This document shows positions 7,752-15,710 of a stretch of 26,646 nt of DNA, piece by piece. Positions within the stretch are counted from its first letter, which is position 1. Every line of letters starts with the position of its first letter. Origin of the DNA: Clostridiales bacterium (lineage in GTDB: Bacteria; Bacillota; Clostridia; Lachnospirales; Cellulosilyticaceae); NCBI GenBank assembly GCA_019418225.1, contig DYCF01000042.1, forward strand, positions 1 through 26,646. Direction: 5' to 3'. Under the pieces are notes generated by a model. The model saw only the letters and a list, made by a program, of their open reading frames with translations. It searched no databases and had not been told where the DNA came from. A program made the translations under genes and the position numbers.

Positions 7752-8004
7752 ACGTTATAACATGCACTTGATTCCTTACAAGTAGAGATAACTGTAAAAA
7801 ATATATGTGCTTTTTAAAAGAACAAAGGATTTAGAGGTTATTGAAAAAGCTGATTTAGAGTACATTTTTATAGACATAAGTTTTGAAAGCTTTGGAAAAG
7901 AAAGTTTCAAGGTTATTGTTTAGGAATTTATAAAAGTTACCCTATAAATGAATGAATGTGTTCTAATTAAATAATTAGAGAAAAAAGTTTAAATAAGAAA
8001 ATGA
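7752..8004 (+). pseudogene. Gene-free stretch with a possible decayed ORF
   Basis: The only suggestive reading is a 38-codon GTG-initiated frame at 7807-7923 (KRTKDLEVIEKADLEYIF and onward), which has protein-like composition but no ribosome site. A transcription terminator follows at 8005-8062, as if a gene had once ended here. I see no other structure. It may be a remnant of a deleted accessory gene. Confidence 0.25.
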
Positions 8005-8062
8005 AATATAGGTATGCCTCAAATCTAGCAAAATAGTTTTGAGACATGCCTATTTATTTTTA
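8005..8062 (+). terminator. Terminator hairpin
   Basis: ATAGGTATGCCTCAAA and TTTGAGACATGCCTAT pair over 16 positions with one mismatch and one wobble, followed by T-rich sequence. No intact gene precedes it on the plus strand. Confidence 0.7.
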
Positions 8063-8070
8063 TTAATATA

Positions 8071-8098
8071 TTAGTGAAAGCATAAAATTAGTTATAAT
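8071..8098 (+). promoter_or_regulatory. Probable promoter of the papain-like protease gene
   Basis: TATAAT at 8093-8098 with TTAGTG at 8071-8076, a 16-nt spacer; the -35 box is weak. Confidence 0.35.
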
Positions 8099-8139
8099 AA
8101 AAGTACAATAAAATAACCACAGAAGAATAGATACACAAC

Positions 8140-8988
8140 ATGAGAGCAATAGATTGGGAGATTATAAAACTAAACACAATGGTTGAACAGCCAAAAAGAA
8201 AAATATCACCACAGGAGCGTCGGAGGCTAAAAAAGAAAAAACAAAGAAAGAAGCGTATCAAAACAATTAAATGGTTCACAAGAAAGATTATAAAGTGGAC
8301 GCTTATTTACATGGGTATAATTGCCCTTGGCATGAATGTGATGCCTGGGCTATATGATATGTATCTCAAGGCAAATGGGACTTTTACAATGTTGTCGCAA
8401 GAGGAAGCCGATGAACGCATCAAGCAGATTGAGGAGCTGATGCAGCTTAATGAGCTGTATTATGATAAGAAGAGTGAAAGTGCGGAAAGTCAGGGAAGGC
8501 TAGCCACTTATGATATAGAAAAGGATAAGTTAAGGATTTCAAATATAGGGTCATATAATTCAAGTGGTGGGATGTGCCTTGGATTTAGCATGTTTGAGAA
8601 ATTTAATTATATGGATACATTAGAACCAAGTCTTATTACTGAAAAAATCGATGCCGATGAGCCTGTTGTGATAGGCATCAATAATATTAGAGATGGGCAT
8701 GCCCTCATGGTCTATGCGTATGATTATGTGGCAGAAGATGTCCTTAAGATTTATGTATCGGATAGCAATTATACGATTTTAGATGAACAGTTAAAAGATG
8801 AAGAAAGGCTCAAGAATATTAAACAGTTTAATCAGGATGTGAAAGAAAATATTTATATTTTATGTGTGAAGGATAAAGAAACTGAACGCTGGGAGTTTAT
8901 TTATAATCCTAAAATTAATCATAATTATACTTATGAAGGCGGATATAATTCTTATATACCAGATACAAGCATAGTGATTTATCAGTAA
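8140..8988 (+). CDS. Membrane-anchored papain-like cysteine protease candidate
   Basis: This is a 282-aa, single-pass, type II-looking protein. A very basic cytoplasmic head (RRRLKKKKQRKKR, about residues 27-39) precedes one membrane helix (about 52-71). The outer domain has a Cys in GGMCLGFS (C146), a His in DGHALMVYAYD (H187) and an Asp in VSDSN (D208). This Cys-His-Asp order and spacing fit a compact C39/papain-like fold, so I infer a cell-surface cysteine protease or a transglutaminase-like relative. The start is uncertain: ATG 8140 has only a weak AGAAGAA-type site, and Met 14 is an alternative. No operon partner. No recognised named family. Confidence 0.6.
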   Translation: MRAIDWEIIKLNTMVEQPKRKISPQERRRLKKKKQRKKRIKTIKWFTRKIIKWTLIYMGIIALGMNVMPGLYDMYLKANGTFTMLSQEEADERIKQIEELMQLNELYYDKKSESAESQGRLATYDIEKDKLRISNIGSYNSSGGMCLGFSMFEKFNYMDTLEPSLITEKIDADEPVVIGINNIRDGHALMVYAYDYVAEDVLKIYVSDSNYTILDEQLKDEERLKNIKQFNQDVKENIYILCVKDKETERWEFIYNPKINHNYTYEGGYNSYIPDTSIVIYQ

Positions 8989-9039
8989 AAATTAATTTTT
9001 CCCCCTATGTAAATCCCCTCTAATTTTTGGCAAAACTAA

Positions 9040-9048
9040 TGATATAAT
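9040..9048 (+). promoter_or_regulatory. Extended -10 promoter
   Basis: TGATATAAT is a TGn-extended -10 element 35 nt upstream of the start of the next gene. No good -35 is seen, as expected for this class. Confidence 0.4.
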
Positions 9049-9082
9049 AAACCATAAAACACAGGAGATAAGGTATATTATT

Positions 9083-9604
9083 ATGAGCATAATGAATCAA
9101 GAATTAACCAACCAACAAACTTTGCTGCAACAGCGCATAAAGTATTTTCTAGGAAAGAAAAATCAGGTTTTTCTCTGCATTATTGATTATAAGAAGACTC
9201 CTTTTGTCAGCTTTGGCACGAGTGATCTTAGGGAACCTTACGAAATGGAACGCGAGTTAAGGCGGGGCATTTACTTGAGAAAGTTAAAAAATGGCATTAC
9301 CACTTATGTAACCCATGAAAAAGGAAAGTATTGTATTTTAGGTCATCATTTGCTTATGAAGGGGGAACGCATCATTGTAGCTTATAATCCAAAGCAGTGG
9401 AGTTTGCGCTCAAGGGATGAGGAGTTAGAAGAGTTATTTATAAGGGCGAGCATCAGCATTAAGGCCTTTAAAGACATTGTAGAAGAGGAATACGAGAAGG
9501 GAACTGCTACGTTGGAGCAAAAGAACGCATATATTCGAAATACAAATGTGGCACAGATGGAGATAGAGAAATTAGTGGACAAATATTGTTTTACGAATAT
9601 ATAA
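9083..9604 (+). CDS. Hypothetical cytoplasmic protein, 173 aa
   Basis: A soluble alpha/beta protein with no signal peptide or membrane helix. The central part alternates strands (VFLCIIDY, GKYCILGHHLL, RIIVAYNP) and the C-terminal third is a charged helix pair (EELEELFIRASISIKAF onward). I do not recognise it. AGGAGATAAGG lies 12-22 nt upstream of ATG 9083; ATG 9092 is an alternative start. It has its own promoter and terminator, so it is monocistronic. Confidence 0.65.
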   Translation: MSIMNQELTNQQTLLQQRIKYFLGKKNQVFLCIIDYKKTPFVSFGTSDLREPYEMERELRRGIYLRKLKNGITTYVTHEKGKYCILGHHLLMKGERIIVAYNPKQWSLRSRDEELEELFIRASISIKAFKDIVEEEYEKGTATLEQKNAYIRNTNVAQMEIEKLVDKYCFTNI

Positions 9605-9605
9605 G

Positions 9606-9643
9606 AAATGCACCTTTTGATGTTTACATCAAGGTGCATTTTT
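9606..9643 (+). terminator. Rho-independent terminator
   Basis: TGCACCTTTTGATG pairs with CATCAAGGTGCA around TTTA, followed by five T residues. Confidence 0.85.
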
Positions 9644-9853
9644 AGTGCTGCTATTTTTTAAAGTAGATTACTGTATACTTCTTTATGGGTATAATATTAT
9701 AAACAAATTTACAAACTTATAAAATATATTAATAAATTAAATTGATTTATGGTGAATATTTATGTAAAATGAAAAAATATAGAGAAACCAACTATAACTT
9801 TAAATTATGAAGCAAATGATTTAATGGACTACATTGATAAGGGAGAGATGAAT

Positions 9854-10498
9854 ATGGCGAACAATACTTCAAAAGGACGTGCAGTGAAAGGCAGTAAGTT
9901 TTGGGTGCAAACGATTATTAATTCATCCATGAGACTAGATTTAGAGGAGAAAATTGGTTTAGGCCCTATTACCTGGCTTTCACCGCTTAGAGCAGAAGGG
10001 TATACGGAGTATAAATTAAATCAAGAAAATATGCGAAGTCAACTAAAACTCACGAAGGAAGACCTTGCTTTCTGGCCACAAAATGAGCCACAATGGGATG
10101 CCATTGGTGTAGCAGGTGATACCATTATTTTAGTAGAAGCCAAGGCACACATAGAAGAAACAGTAACAAATATGAGTGCCACAAGCAATGAAAGCATTGC
10201 CCGTATTACAAAGGCAATGAAAGAAATATTTGATATTATGAATCACTTAGGAAATGGCAATTTCGAGAGCTGGGTACATAAATATTATCAGCTTGGCAAT
10301 AGGCTGACTTTCCTGCAAAAGCTTAATCAAATGCCAAATAAAAAGGCAAAGTTAGTACTTTTAAATATTGTGGAGGACCCTACCTACAAATGTACTTCTA
10401 TGGCAGAGTGGGAAACACATACGAAAGCCGTTTTTAATGAAATAACCGGAAGCCCAGAAACACCAGAACATGTCATTGTGGTAAACTTCCAAGTCTAA
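9854..10498 (+). CDS. PD-(D/E)XK nuclease-like protein
   Basis: The protein is 214 aa from ATG 9854, chosen for the GGGAG at 9841-9845; ATG 9848 and 9824 are in frame but too close to it or ahead of it. The segment PQWDAIGVAGDTIILVEAKAH (about residues 75-95) has Asp, then Glu-x-Lys at the end of a hydrophobic strand, the signature of the PD-(D/E)XK nuclease fold. The rest has helices and a late strand (AKLVLLNIVED) consistent with that fold. I infer a restriction- or repair-type nuclease or an inactive relative. No partner methyltransferase or helicase is adjacent. Confidence 0.65.
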   Translation: MANNTSKGRAVKGSKFWVQTIINSSMRLDLEEKIGLGPITWLSPLRAEGYTEYKLNQENMRSQLKLTKEDLAFWPQNEPQWDAIGVAGDTIILVEAKAHIEETVTNMSATSNESIARITKAMKEIFDIMNHLGNGNFESWVHKYYQLGNRLTFLQKLNQMPNKKAKLVLLNIVEDPTYKCTSMAEWETHTKAVFNEITGSPETPEHVIVVNFQV

Positions 10499-10520
10499 TG
10501 CCAAGTCCGAAGAAGATAAA

Positions 10521-10562
10521 GAGGGTGCCACAAAATAATCCATTTAAGGCACCCTCTTTTAT
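10521..10562. terminator. Bidirectional terminator between convergent genes
   Basis: GAGGGTGCC (10521-10529) pairs with GGCACCCTC (10549-10557), flanked by T residues on the plus strand and an A-rich flank that serves the minus strand. Confidence 0.8.
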
Positions 10563-10569
10563 TTGATGA

Positions 10570-11448
10570 TTATAAATAGCATATCATAGTGTCCTCAATC
10601 CAGTACCAATACTCGCTTTCAGGGCTTAACTTTTCATATTCTTTCATCTTCAAATACAAATCTACCCCATCAGCAGGATCATGCCAAATATCTGTAAAGA
10701 CGACGTCATAATGTGCGGTCGCAAAATATTTCTTAGCGTAAATGAAGGCGTCCTCGTGGATGATATGGATTTTTTCTGGATGTGCAAACTGAGGCAATAT
10801 ATATTGTTTAAAGAGTTTAATGACGTTTTCATCCTTTTCTACAATAGTAACGGTTGCAACGTTTTCTTTTTCTGAAACCATATAAGCATAATAACCAAGT
10901 CCAAGGCCGAAGGTCAGTACTTTGCCATGGGCTGCAGCAATTGGTGCTTTCATTGTTTCAATTTCATTTGGGGTAATGAGCATCCACTCCCTATTATTTT
11001 CAAATACTGCTGGATATGAAAAGTCTTTCTCAAAAAATCCAATCTGTGGGATAATACGTCCATCTGCCAGTTGTTTTAAATCATTATAAACGAATGCCTC
11101 ATATGGCTTATATTTTTCATGCTTAAACTCCCATCTGCCTATTTGGGCATTAGGAATTTTAATGTTTTTATAATAAAGATTGTCTGCGTATTCCTGTAAA
11201 TCAAGGGGTGCCAACATTTCTTCAAAGTAGTTATAATACAGCGCCTTATCTTCCGCATTTTCTTCAAGGTCAAGGCCTAAAGCTTGTGCCAGAACCAAGC
11301 TAAAGGCTTCCTTGGTAGTTAGGCCGCATTCATGAACTAATTCATTAATAATGCTTTCTTCAATAAAGTCTGAATGTAAGTTGAGATAAAGACTAAGCTT
11401 TTGAAGAATGAGTGCATTAAACTTTTTGATTTCATTAGGTGATAACAT
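10570..11448 (-). CDS. Spermidine-synthase-like Rossmann methyltransferase-fold protein
   Basis: A 292-aa protein with an N-terminal helical domain of about 150 residues and a C-terminal Rossmann domain. VLTFGLGLGYYAYM (about 178-191) is the SAM/decarboxylated-SAM binding glycine loop, VTIVEKDENV is the acidic second strand, and YDVVFTDIWHDPADG is the catalytic-strand region found in spermidine synthase relatives. The N-terminal half lacks the aminopropyltransferase tetramer strand pattern, so this is a relative, not a clear spermidine synthase. AAAGAGG precedes the ATG at 11448. Monocistronic. It is not related in position to the membrane spermidine synthase gene at 21568. Confidence 0.7.
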   Translation of the reverse strand: MLSPNEIKKFNALILQKLSLYLNLHSDFIEESIINELVHECGLTTKEAFSLVLAQALGLDLEENAEDKALYYNYFEEMLAPLDLQEYADNLYYKNIKIPNAQIGRWEFKHEKYKPYEAFVYNDLKQLADGRIIPQIGFFEKDFSYPAVFENNREWMLITPNEIETMKAPIAAAHGKVLTFGLGLGYYAYMVSEKENVATVTIVEKDENVIKLFKQYILPQFAHPEKIHIIHEDAFIYAKKYFATAHYDVVFTDIWHDPADGVDLYLKMKEYEKLSPESEYWYWIEDTMICYL

Positions 11449-11598
11449 TGTTTTACCTCTTTCATCCTTAGTATATTTTTATTATACCCCTAGTAGGCAA
11501 GCGGTGTGGGGCTGTCTGAAAGTGGAAGTTTGTGTCAAAATCCTGTATAATAGAGGGCGTGTGATATATAGAATAAAGAGTCAATAAGGGAGCACAAC

Positions 11599-12834
11599 AT
11601 GAAGATAAATAAATTTTATAAGAAGCTAAGTCTTGTCGGACTTGTTTTAGCTTTAACGTTTCTTCCGGGATGTAATAGCACAACTGCTTTCCAAGAGGGA
11701 ACAGGTACAACAGCTGAAAGCACGACAACAAACAAAGACCAAAGTTTAAAAGATGGACAAATTCAAAATGCAACAGGCACAAAGCAAGAGGTAGCTGCCA
11801 AAGAATCGCAAATTCATTTCATTGATACAGGAAATTCAGATGCGATTTTAATTATCAATGATGGAGAAGCCATGCTCATTGATGGTGGTGACAATGATGA
11901 TGAAGATTTCCTTGTAAAATATCTCAATGATAATGGGGTAACAGAATTAGAATATCTCATTGCGACACATCCACATGCAGACCATGTAGGCGGATTAGAT
12001 GCGATTGTTTCTAACCTCCATGTAAACACAATTTTTGTAGCGAATGGGGATGCAGATACAAAGACTTATAGAGATTTCATTAATGCAGCTATGGACAAAG
12101 GGTTAACACCTAGCGTACCTTTAGAAGATAGTCAGTTCCCATTAGGAAGTGCATATTTTAAGGTAATGAATACAAATGGCGGCAATGATGCCAACAACCA
12201 ATCGTTAGTTGTAGAATATGTTAATGGTGAAGACAAAGTCCTTCTCATGGGTGATGCAGAAAAAGAAGTAGAGGAAGAAATTTTATCTAAATTAGAGCAA
12301 GTTGATTTACTAAAGGTAGGCCATCATGGTTCAAGAACAAGTACATCAGAAGCTTTCTTAGAAAAGGTTAATCCAACATATGCAGTTATTACTTGTGGGA
12401 CTGGCAATAGTTATGGACATCCACATCAAGAAACACTTGATAAACTTCAAGGTATAGAGATACATAGAACAGATGAATGTGGTAGCATTATTTTCAAATC
12501 AACAGGACATGGTATCACAACAGACTGTGAAAATGGCGATCTTACACCAGGTGTAGAAGAAATAAAAGATGATAAATCAGAAGATGATATAAATAATGAA
12601 AATAGTCCAGCATCAAGTAGCAATCAAGCATCACATGATGTAACTGATGAAGAAAAACAAACACAATCAGTAAACGATGGTACAGCAGATACAGAAATCG
12701 TATATTGGACACCAAAAGGGAAAAGTTATCACAAGACAGATAAATGCTCAGCTCTCGTAAAGAGCAAAACAATTTTAAGCGGTACAATTAGTGAAAGTGG
12801 CAAGATAGACCCATGCGACCGCTGCTATAAATAA
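11599..12834 (+). CDS. Secreted metallo-beta-lactamase-fold lipoprotein (ComEC/Rec2-type domain)
   Basis: The 411-aa protein has a lipoprotein signal peptide ending in the lipobox LPGC (Cys 25), then a Thr-rich linker. The hydrolase domain (about 72-310) carries THPHADH (H124, H126, D128, H129), MGDAEKE and VGHHGSRTS, the zinc-binding pattern of the MBL fold of ComEC-associated enzymes. After an acidic Asn/Ser linker the tail has YHKTDKCSAL and DPCDRCYK, a Cys-containing C-terminal module common in such secreted proteins. It likely acts on a phosphodiester substrate outside the membrane, such as extracellular DNA or a nucleotide; the substrate is inferred. A TATAAT lies at 11546-11551, and a GGGAG ribosome site lies in front of ATG 11599. 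Monocistronic. Confidence 0.85.
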   Translation: MKINKFYKKLSLVGLVLALTFLPGCNSTTAFQEGTGTTAESTTTNKDQSLKDGQIQNATGTKQEVAAKESQIHFIDTGNSDAILIINDGEAMLIDGGDNDDEDFLVKYLNDNGVTELEYLIATHPHADHVGGLDAIVSNLHVNTIFVANGDADTKTYRDFINAAMDKGLTPSVPLEDSQFPLGSAYFKVMNTNGGNDANNQSLVVEYVNGEDKVLLMGDAEKEVEEEILSKLEQVDLLKVGHHGSRTSTSEAFLEKVNPTYAVITCGTGNSYGHPHQETLDKLQGIEIHRTDECGSIIFKSTGHGITTDCENGDLTPGVEEIKDDKSEDDINNENSPASSSNQASHDVTDEEKQTQSVNDGTADTEIVYWTPKGKSYHKTDKCSALVKSKTILSGTISESGKIDPCDRCYK

Positions 12835-12850
12835 TATTTTTTACATTACA

Positions 12851-12894
12851 AAAGGCTTATGAAACTAGCAGAAATGGCTAGCCTCATAAGCCTT
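12851..12894. terminator. Bidirectional terminator hairpin
   Basis: AAGGCTTATGA pairs with TCATAAGCCTT, with an inner CTAGC/GCTAG stem, between convergent genes. The T run is better on the minus strand. Confidence 0.65.
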
Positions 12895-12915
12895 GTTATG
12901 ATTATAGAAAATATT

Positions 12916-13830
12916 TTAATTTGCTGTTACAGTAGCTAAGGCAGCACTATTGCTATTACATAAAGCAACATATTCATCATAACTGATTTCGGCTGCACCA
13001 GCAAATTCAATAGATTGCTCTACACTAAATGAGATGGCAATATCCCCAGTTGAAAGGAGTGCATCCACAGTAGTGAGCTGATATTTCATAAGATAATATT
13101 TATTTTGTGGCGTTGGGTTTGATAAATTAAGAGAGACTGATTTAGTGATTTCTTGTGAATCAGTAGTGATAAGTTCGTTAATAGTAGTTGAACTAAAGCC
13201 CTGACTAAAAGCAAATTTCAAGAAATTCTCAGACACAGCATTAAGAGATACTAATTTGTCAAAGAGAGAAAGTGCAGCAGAATAATTTTCTTTATGCTGT
13301 AATTCTGTATTAAATTGAGTTGAACTTTGTTTGGTAACACTATTTTTATAACATGAGGTTTTAGTTAGTTTTTCTGTATGATTATAAGAATAGCTGCCAT
13401 TAGGAGGAAGTGTTAAAATATATTGTTTATAATCTTTAATGCCAGTTGTATAAAGACAGTCGTTATGAATAATATCAGATGAAGTATATGTATGAGTCTT
13501 CTCATTATCAATCCACTCATTAATATCAAAGTGAGCTGAATAAGGGATACCTTCTCTTTTTACTTCAATATAAGAAAGAAGCCAGTCAGCACCCGCATAA
13601 CGCATATCACTTCTAAGAGAGATTTTATATATATTTCCTACATCCGTTAGTCTAATAGAGCATTTATCAGTATCATTTCGCTCAAATGCATTACCACTTA
13701 GATAGCCGTTGAGACGGACTTCATTAGTTTGTCCACATTCACCGTGTAAGATTATAAAGATATTAGAATCCGTACCTGCTTTTGCTTGATCAGCTGTTTT
13801 AATAGTAAAATAATATTTAGTAGTTGCCAT
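12916..13830 (-). CDS. Leaderless PLAT/LH2-domain protein
   Basis: This is a 304-aa protein. Residues about 5-95 have the PLAT/LH2 beta-sandwich pattern: YYFTIKTADQAKAGTDSNIF, then NEVRLNGY, FERNDTDKCSIRL and ADWLLSYIEVKREG. PLAT domains bind lipids or other proteins and membranes. The C-terminal 150 residues are Ser/Thr/Asn-rich with long alternating strands (ITKSVSLNLSNPTPQ, IAISFSVEQSIEFAG), reminiscent of beta-pore-forming or adhesive domains but not recognised. No signal peptide, so it is cytoplasmic, spore-associated or released by lysis. GGGAGG precedes the ATG, implying strong translation. Confidence 0.7.
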   Translation of the reverse strand: MATTKYYFTIKTADQAKAGTDSNIFIILHGECGQTNEVRLNGYLSGNAFERNDTDKCSIRLTDVGNIYKISLRSDMRYAGADWLLSYIEVKREGIPYSAHFDINEWIDNEKTHTYTSSDIIHNDCLYTTGIKDYKQYILTLPPNGSYSYNHTEKLTKTSCYKNSVTKQSSTQFNTELQHKENYSAALSLFDKLVSLNAVSENFLKFAFSQGFSSTTINELITTDSQEITKSVSLNLSNPTPQNKYYLMKYQLTTVDALLSTGDIAISFSVEQSIEFAGAAEISYDEYVALCNSNSAALATVTAN

Positions 13831-14058
13831 AAAAGAACCTCCCTGAATATAAGATATTTATTTGATTTAGATGCCTTATCTATTTCATGAATTTAGTATA
13901 ACTATTTATGAGGACAGTGAGTGCAAAATCGAATAACAGGCGAAAATTCCCTATGAAAAGTTTAAAATCGCGCTTAAGTGGGAACGTAGACGAATGAGAA
14001 GCACAAAGAGCCGGTTATAATATTAAAAAATCATAGGAAAAAGTGAGGAAAAGGGCAG

Positions 14059-14634
14059 ATGATACATTATTATGATGAGAACGCACAAACTTTTTTTAAT
14101 GATACTGAGAATCTAGATAGAAGTATGCACTATGAAGACTTCTTATCGTTAATTCCCATAGGTGGCAAAATCTTGGATGCCAGTTGTACTGCAGGGCAAG
14201 ATAGCGTGATTTTCATGAATCGGGGCTATGAAGTAGTCGCCATGGATGGGGCCATCGAGATGTGTAAATTAGCAGGAGAATATATGGGAGAAGAAGTAGA
14301 CCATATGCAATTTCAAGAAGTAGACTTCGCCCCTATATTTGATGGGATTTGGGCAGCTGCTTCCCTCATGCATGTCCCTAGTTATGAAATACAAAGGGTC
14401 CTAAAAAAACTAAAAAAGGGCCTAAGCCCAAATGGTATTCTATACGCTTCCTTCAAATACAGCGATTTCGAAGGCCAAAGAAACGGTCGCTACTTCTTAG
14501 ACCTTACCCCAAAAAAAGCCCATCCCATTTTCACCCAATCAGGCTTCGATACCCTAAAAATGTGGTCCACCGAAGAACCCCGCCAAACCAATTTTCCCGA
14601 AAAATGGCTCAACATCCTAGCCAAACCCAATTAA
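14059..14634 (+). CDS. Paralogue of the SAM methyltransferase, motif I eroded
   Basis: The 191-aa product aligns along its length with the protein at 5696-6268, sharing MQFQEVDF, FDGIWA, LYASFKY and DFEGxRNGRYF. Motif I, however, reads ILDASCTAGQDS instead of ILDAGCGSGRDS: two of the glycines of the SAM-binding loop are Ser and Thr. Cofactor binding may be weakened or lost, or specialised. From about 14400 the codons become strongly C-ending and C exceeds G about twofold, unlike the other copy. TATAAT sits at 14016-14021; GAGGAAAAGGGCAG precedes ATG 14059. No operon partner is evident; the downstream gene has its own ribosome site. Confidence 0.75.
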   Translation: MIHYYDENAQTFFNDTENLDRSMHYEDFLSLIPIGGKILDASCTAGQDSVIFMNRGYEVVAMDGAIEMCKLAGEYMGEEVDHMQFQEVDFAPIFDGIWAAASLMHVPSYEIQRVLKKLKKGLSPNGILYASFKYSDFEGQRNGRYFLDLTPKKAHPIFTQSGFDTLKMWSTEEPRQTNFPEKWLNILAKPN

Positions 14635-14704
14635 TGTATGGGATTCATTTCTATTTCATTCCCATGTGATATCTTTAGCTTATTAAACACTAGGAGGAAT
14701 CTAA

Positions 14705-15541
14705 ATGAAAGTATTTTTATGAACGACACTTGCAATCCTTATCGTTTATTTATTTGTAAGAAGTGTGTCTGTGGAAATTTTCTTAGAGAATGGCCCTTCT
14801 TATGCAGAGAAGGATTTATCCTTAATAACCCATGAACATGAAATGTTTTCCGATAAATTTTATGAAGAAATATTCCTTCAAACAGGATTAGGTAGGTCAG
14901 CAGTAGATAAACTCTACGCAGATAACAATACAAATCAATTTGACATATACCAAAGACACTTATTTCGTACAAATAGAATCATAAAATCAAGGAAAATAAG
15001 TCCTATTACTTATGAAGAATATATGGTAAATGCGCAAGATAAGCAAATTAAACACCCAGAGTTAGTTGATATTCAGGAAGGAGATATACTAATCTCTTTA
15101 AACACGCATTCACTAGGATGGCGACACGGTCACGCAGGCATTGTCACAGATGCCGAAAAAAAATTAACATTAGAAGCAATTAGTTTAGGCCAGAATACTG
15201 CCTTCCAACCTATATCCAAATGGCTCAACTATCCATCAGTTATTCAGTTAAGATTAAAAGACAATCATCCCATCCATAAAGTCGTCGCATACGCTAAAAG
15301 CAAACTATATGATATACCATACGGCTTATTGAGTGGCCTTTTTGATAAATTAAAGACATCCCTGACCACCCAATGCGCACATTTAGTATGGTCAGCATAT
15401 AAACATCTCAATATCGATCTAAATTCCGACGGCGGATGGCTAGTAACCCCCATAGATATCCTAAAAAGCACGCATCTAGAAATCGTACAAATCCTAGGAA
15501 TATCCCCCACCCTCTTCACCCATCCCGTCATTTTATCTTAA
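14705..15541 (+). pseudogene. Permuted NlpC/P60 (YiiX-like) hydrolase gene with in-frame TGA at codon 6
   Basis: A perfect AGGAGG (14692-14697) stands 7 nt before ATG 14705, which reads MKVFL then TGA at 14720-14722, then in the same frame TTLAILIVYLFVRS, a leader or membrane anchor, and the full domain. Without readthrough only a weak internal GTG (14765) remains and the leader is lost. The domain (counted from GTG 14765) has GDIL (107-110), RHGHAGIV with catalytic-type His 123, TTQCAHLVW with Cys 204 and DGGWLVTPIDIL, the permuted papain-like arrangement of YiiX/YaeF-type NlpC/P60 proteins that cleave peptidoglycan or lipid-linked amides. The TGA (from TGG Trp by one change) may be a real nonsense mutation, a sequencing error or readthrough. 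The 3' third is C-rich. Confidence 0.75.
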
Positions 15542-15570
15542 CTTCCACCCAAGGGAGGTCAAAGGAAAAT
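15530..15570 (+). repeat. 41-bp direct repeat, copy 1
   Basis: Matches 15733-15773 with three differences; the last 20 nt (AAGGGAGGTCAAAGGAAAAT) are identical. Copy 1 overlaps the stop codon of the NlpC/P60-like gene. Confidence 0.8.
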
Positions 15571-15623
15571 CAAAAGGAAATCAAAGGAAATCAAAGGAAA
15601 ATCAAAGGAAAATCAAAGGAAAA
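15559..15623 (+). repeat. Six tandem A-rich units of 10-11 bp, likely curved DNA
   Basis: Units of the type TCAAAGGAAAA start at 15559, 15570, 15581, 15591, 15602 and 15613 (lengths 11, 11, 10, 11, 11, 11). A-runs recur once per helical turn, the spacing that gives intrinsic curvature. The array grows out of the right end of the 41-bp repeat copy 1. Confidence 0.8.
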
Positions 15624-15710
15624 TACCCCCACACATCATTTAAACGTCTAAGTAGGGTTCCACCTCAAAGTGCAATCCCACTGCAGCCGTACTCCCCCTT
15701 ACATTGGTGG

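Noticed and set aside
14720..14722. TGA as a tryptophan codon in this organism
   Set aside because: Genes at 21568, 5696 and elsewhere use TGG for Trp, and TGA stops are used normally in the window, for example at 15834 and 16289.
14638..14835. 65-aa plus-strand ORF between the methyltransferase and NlpC/P60-like genes
   Set aside because: It is in a different frame from the leader at 14705, has no ribosome site and no protein-like pattern.
15559..15623. CRISPR-like array
   Set aside because: Units are 10-11 bp with no spacers between them; this is a simple tandem repeat.
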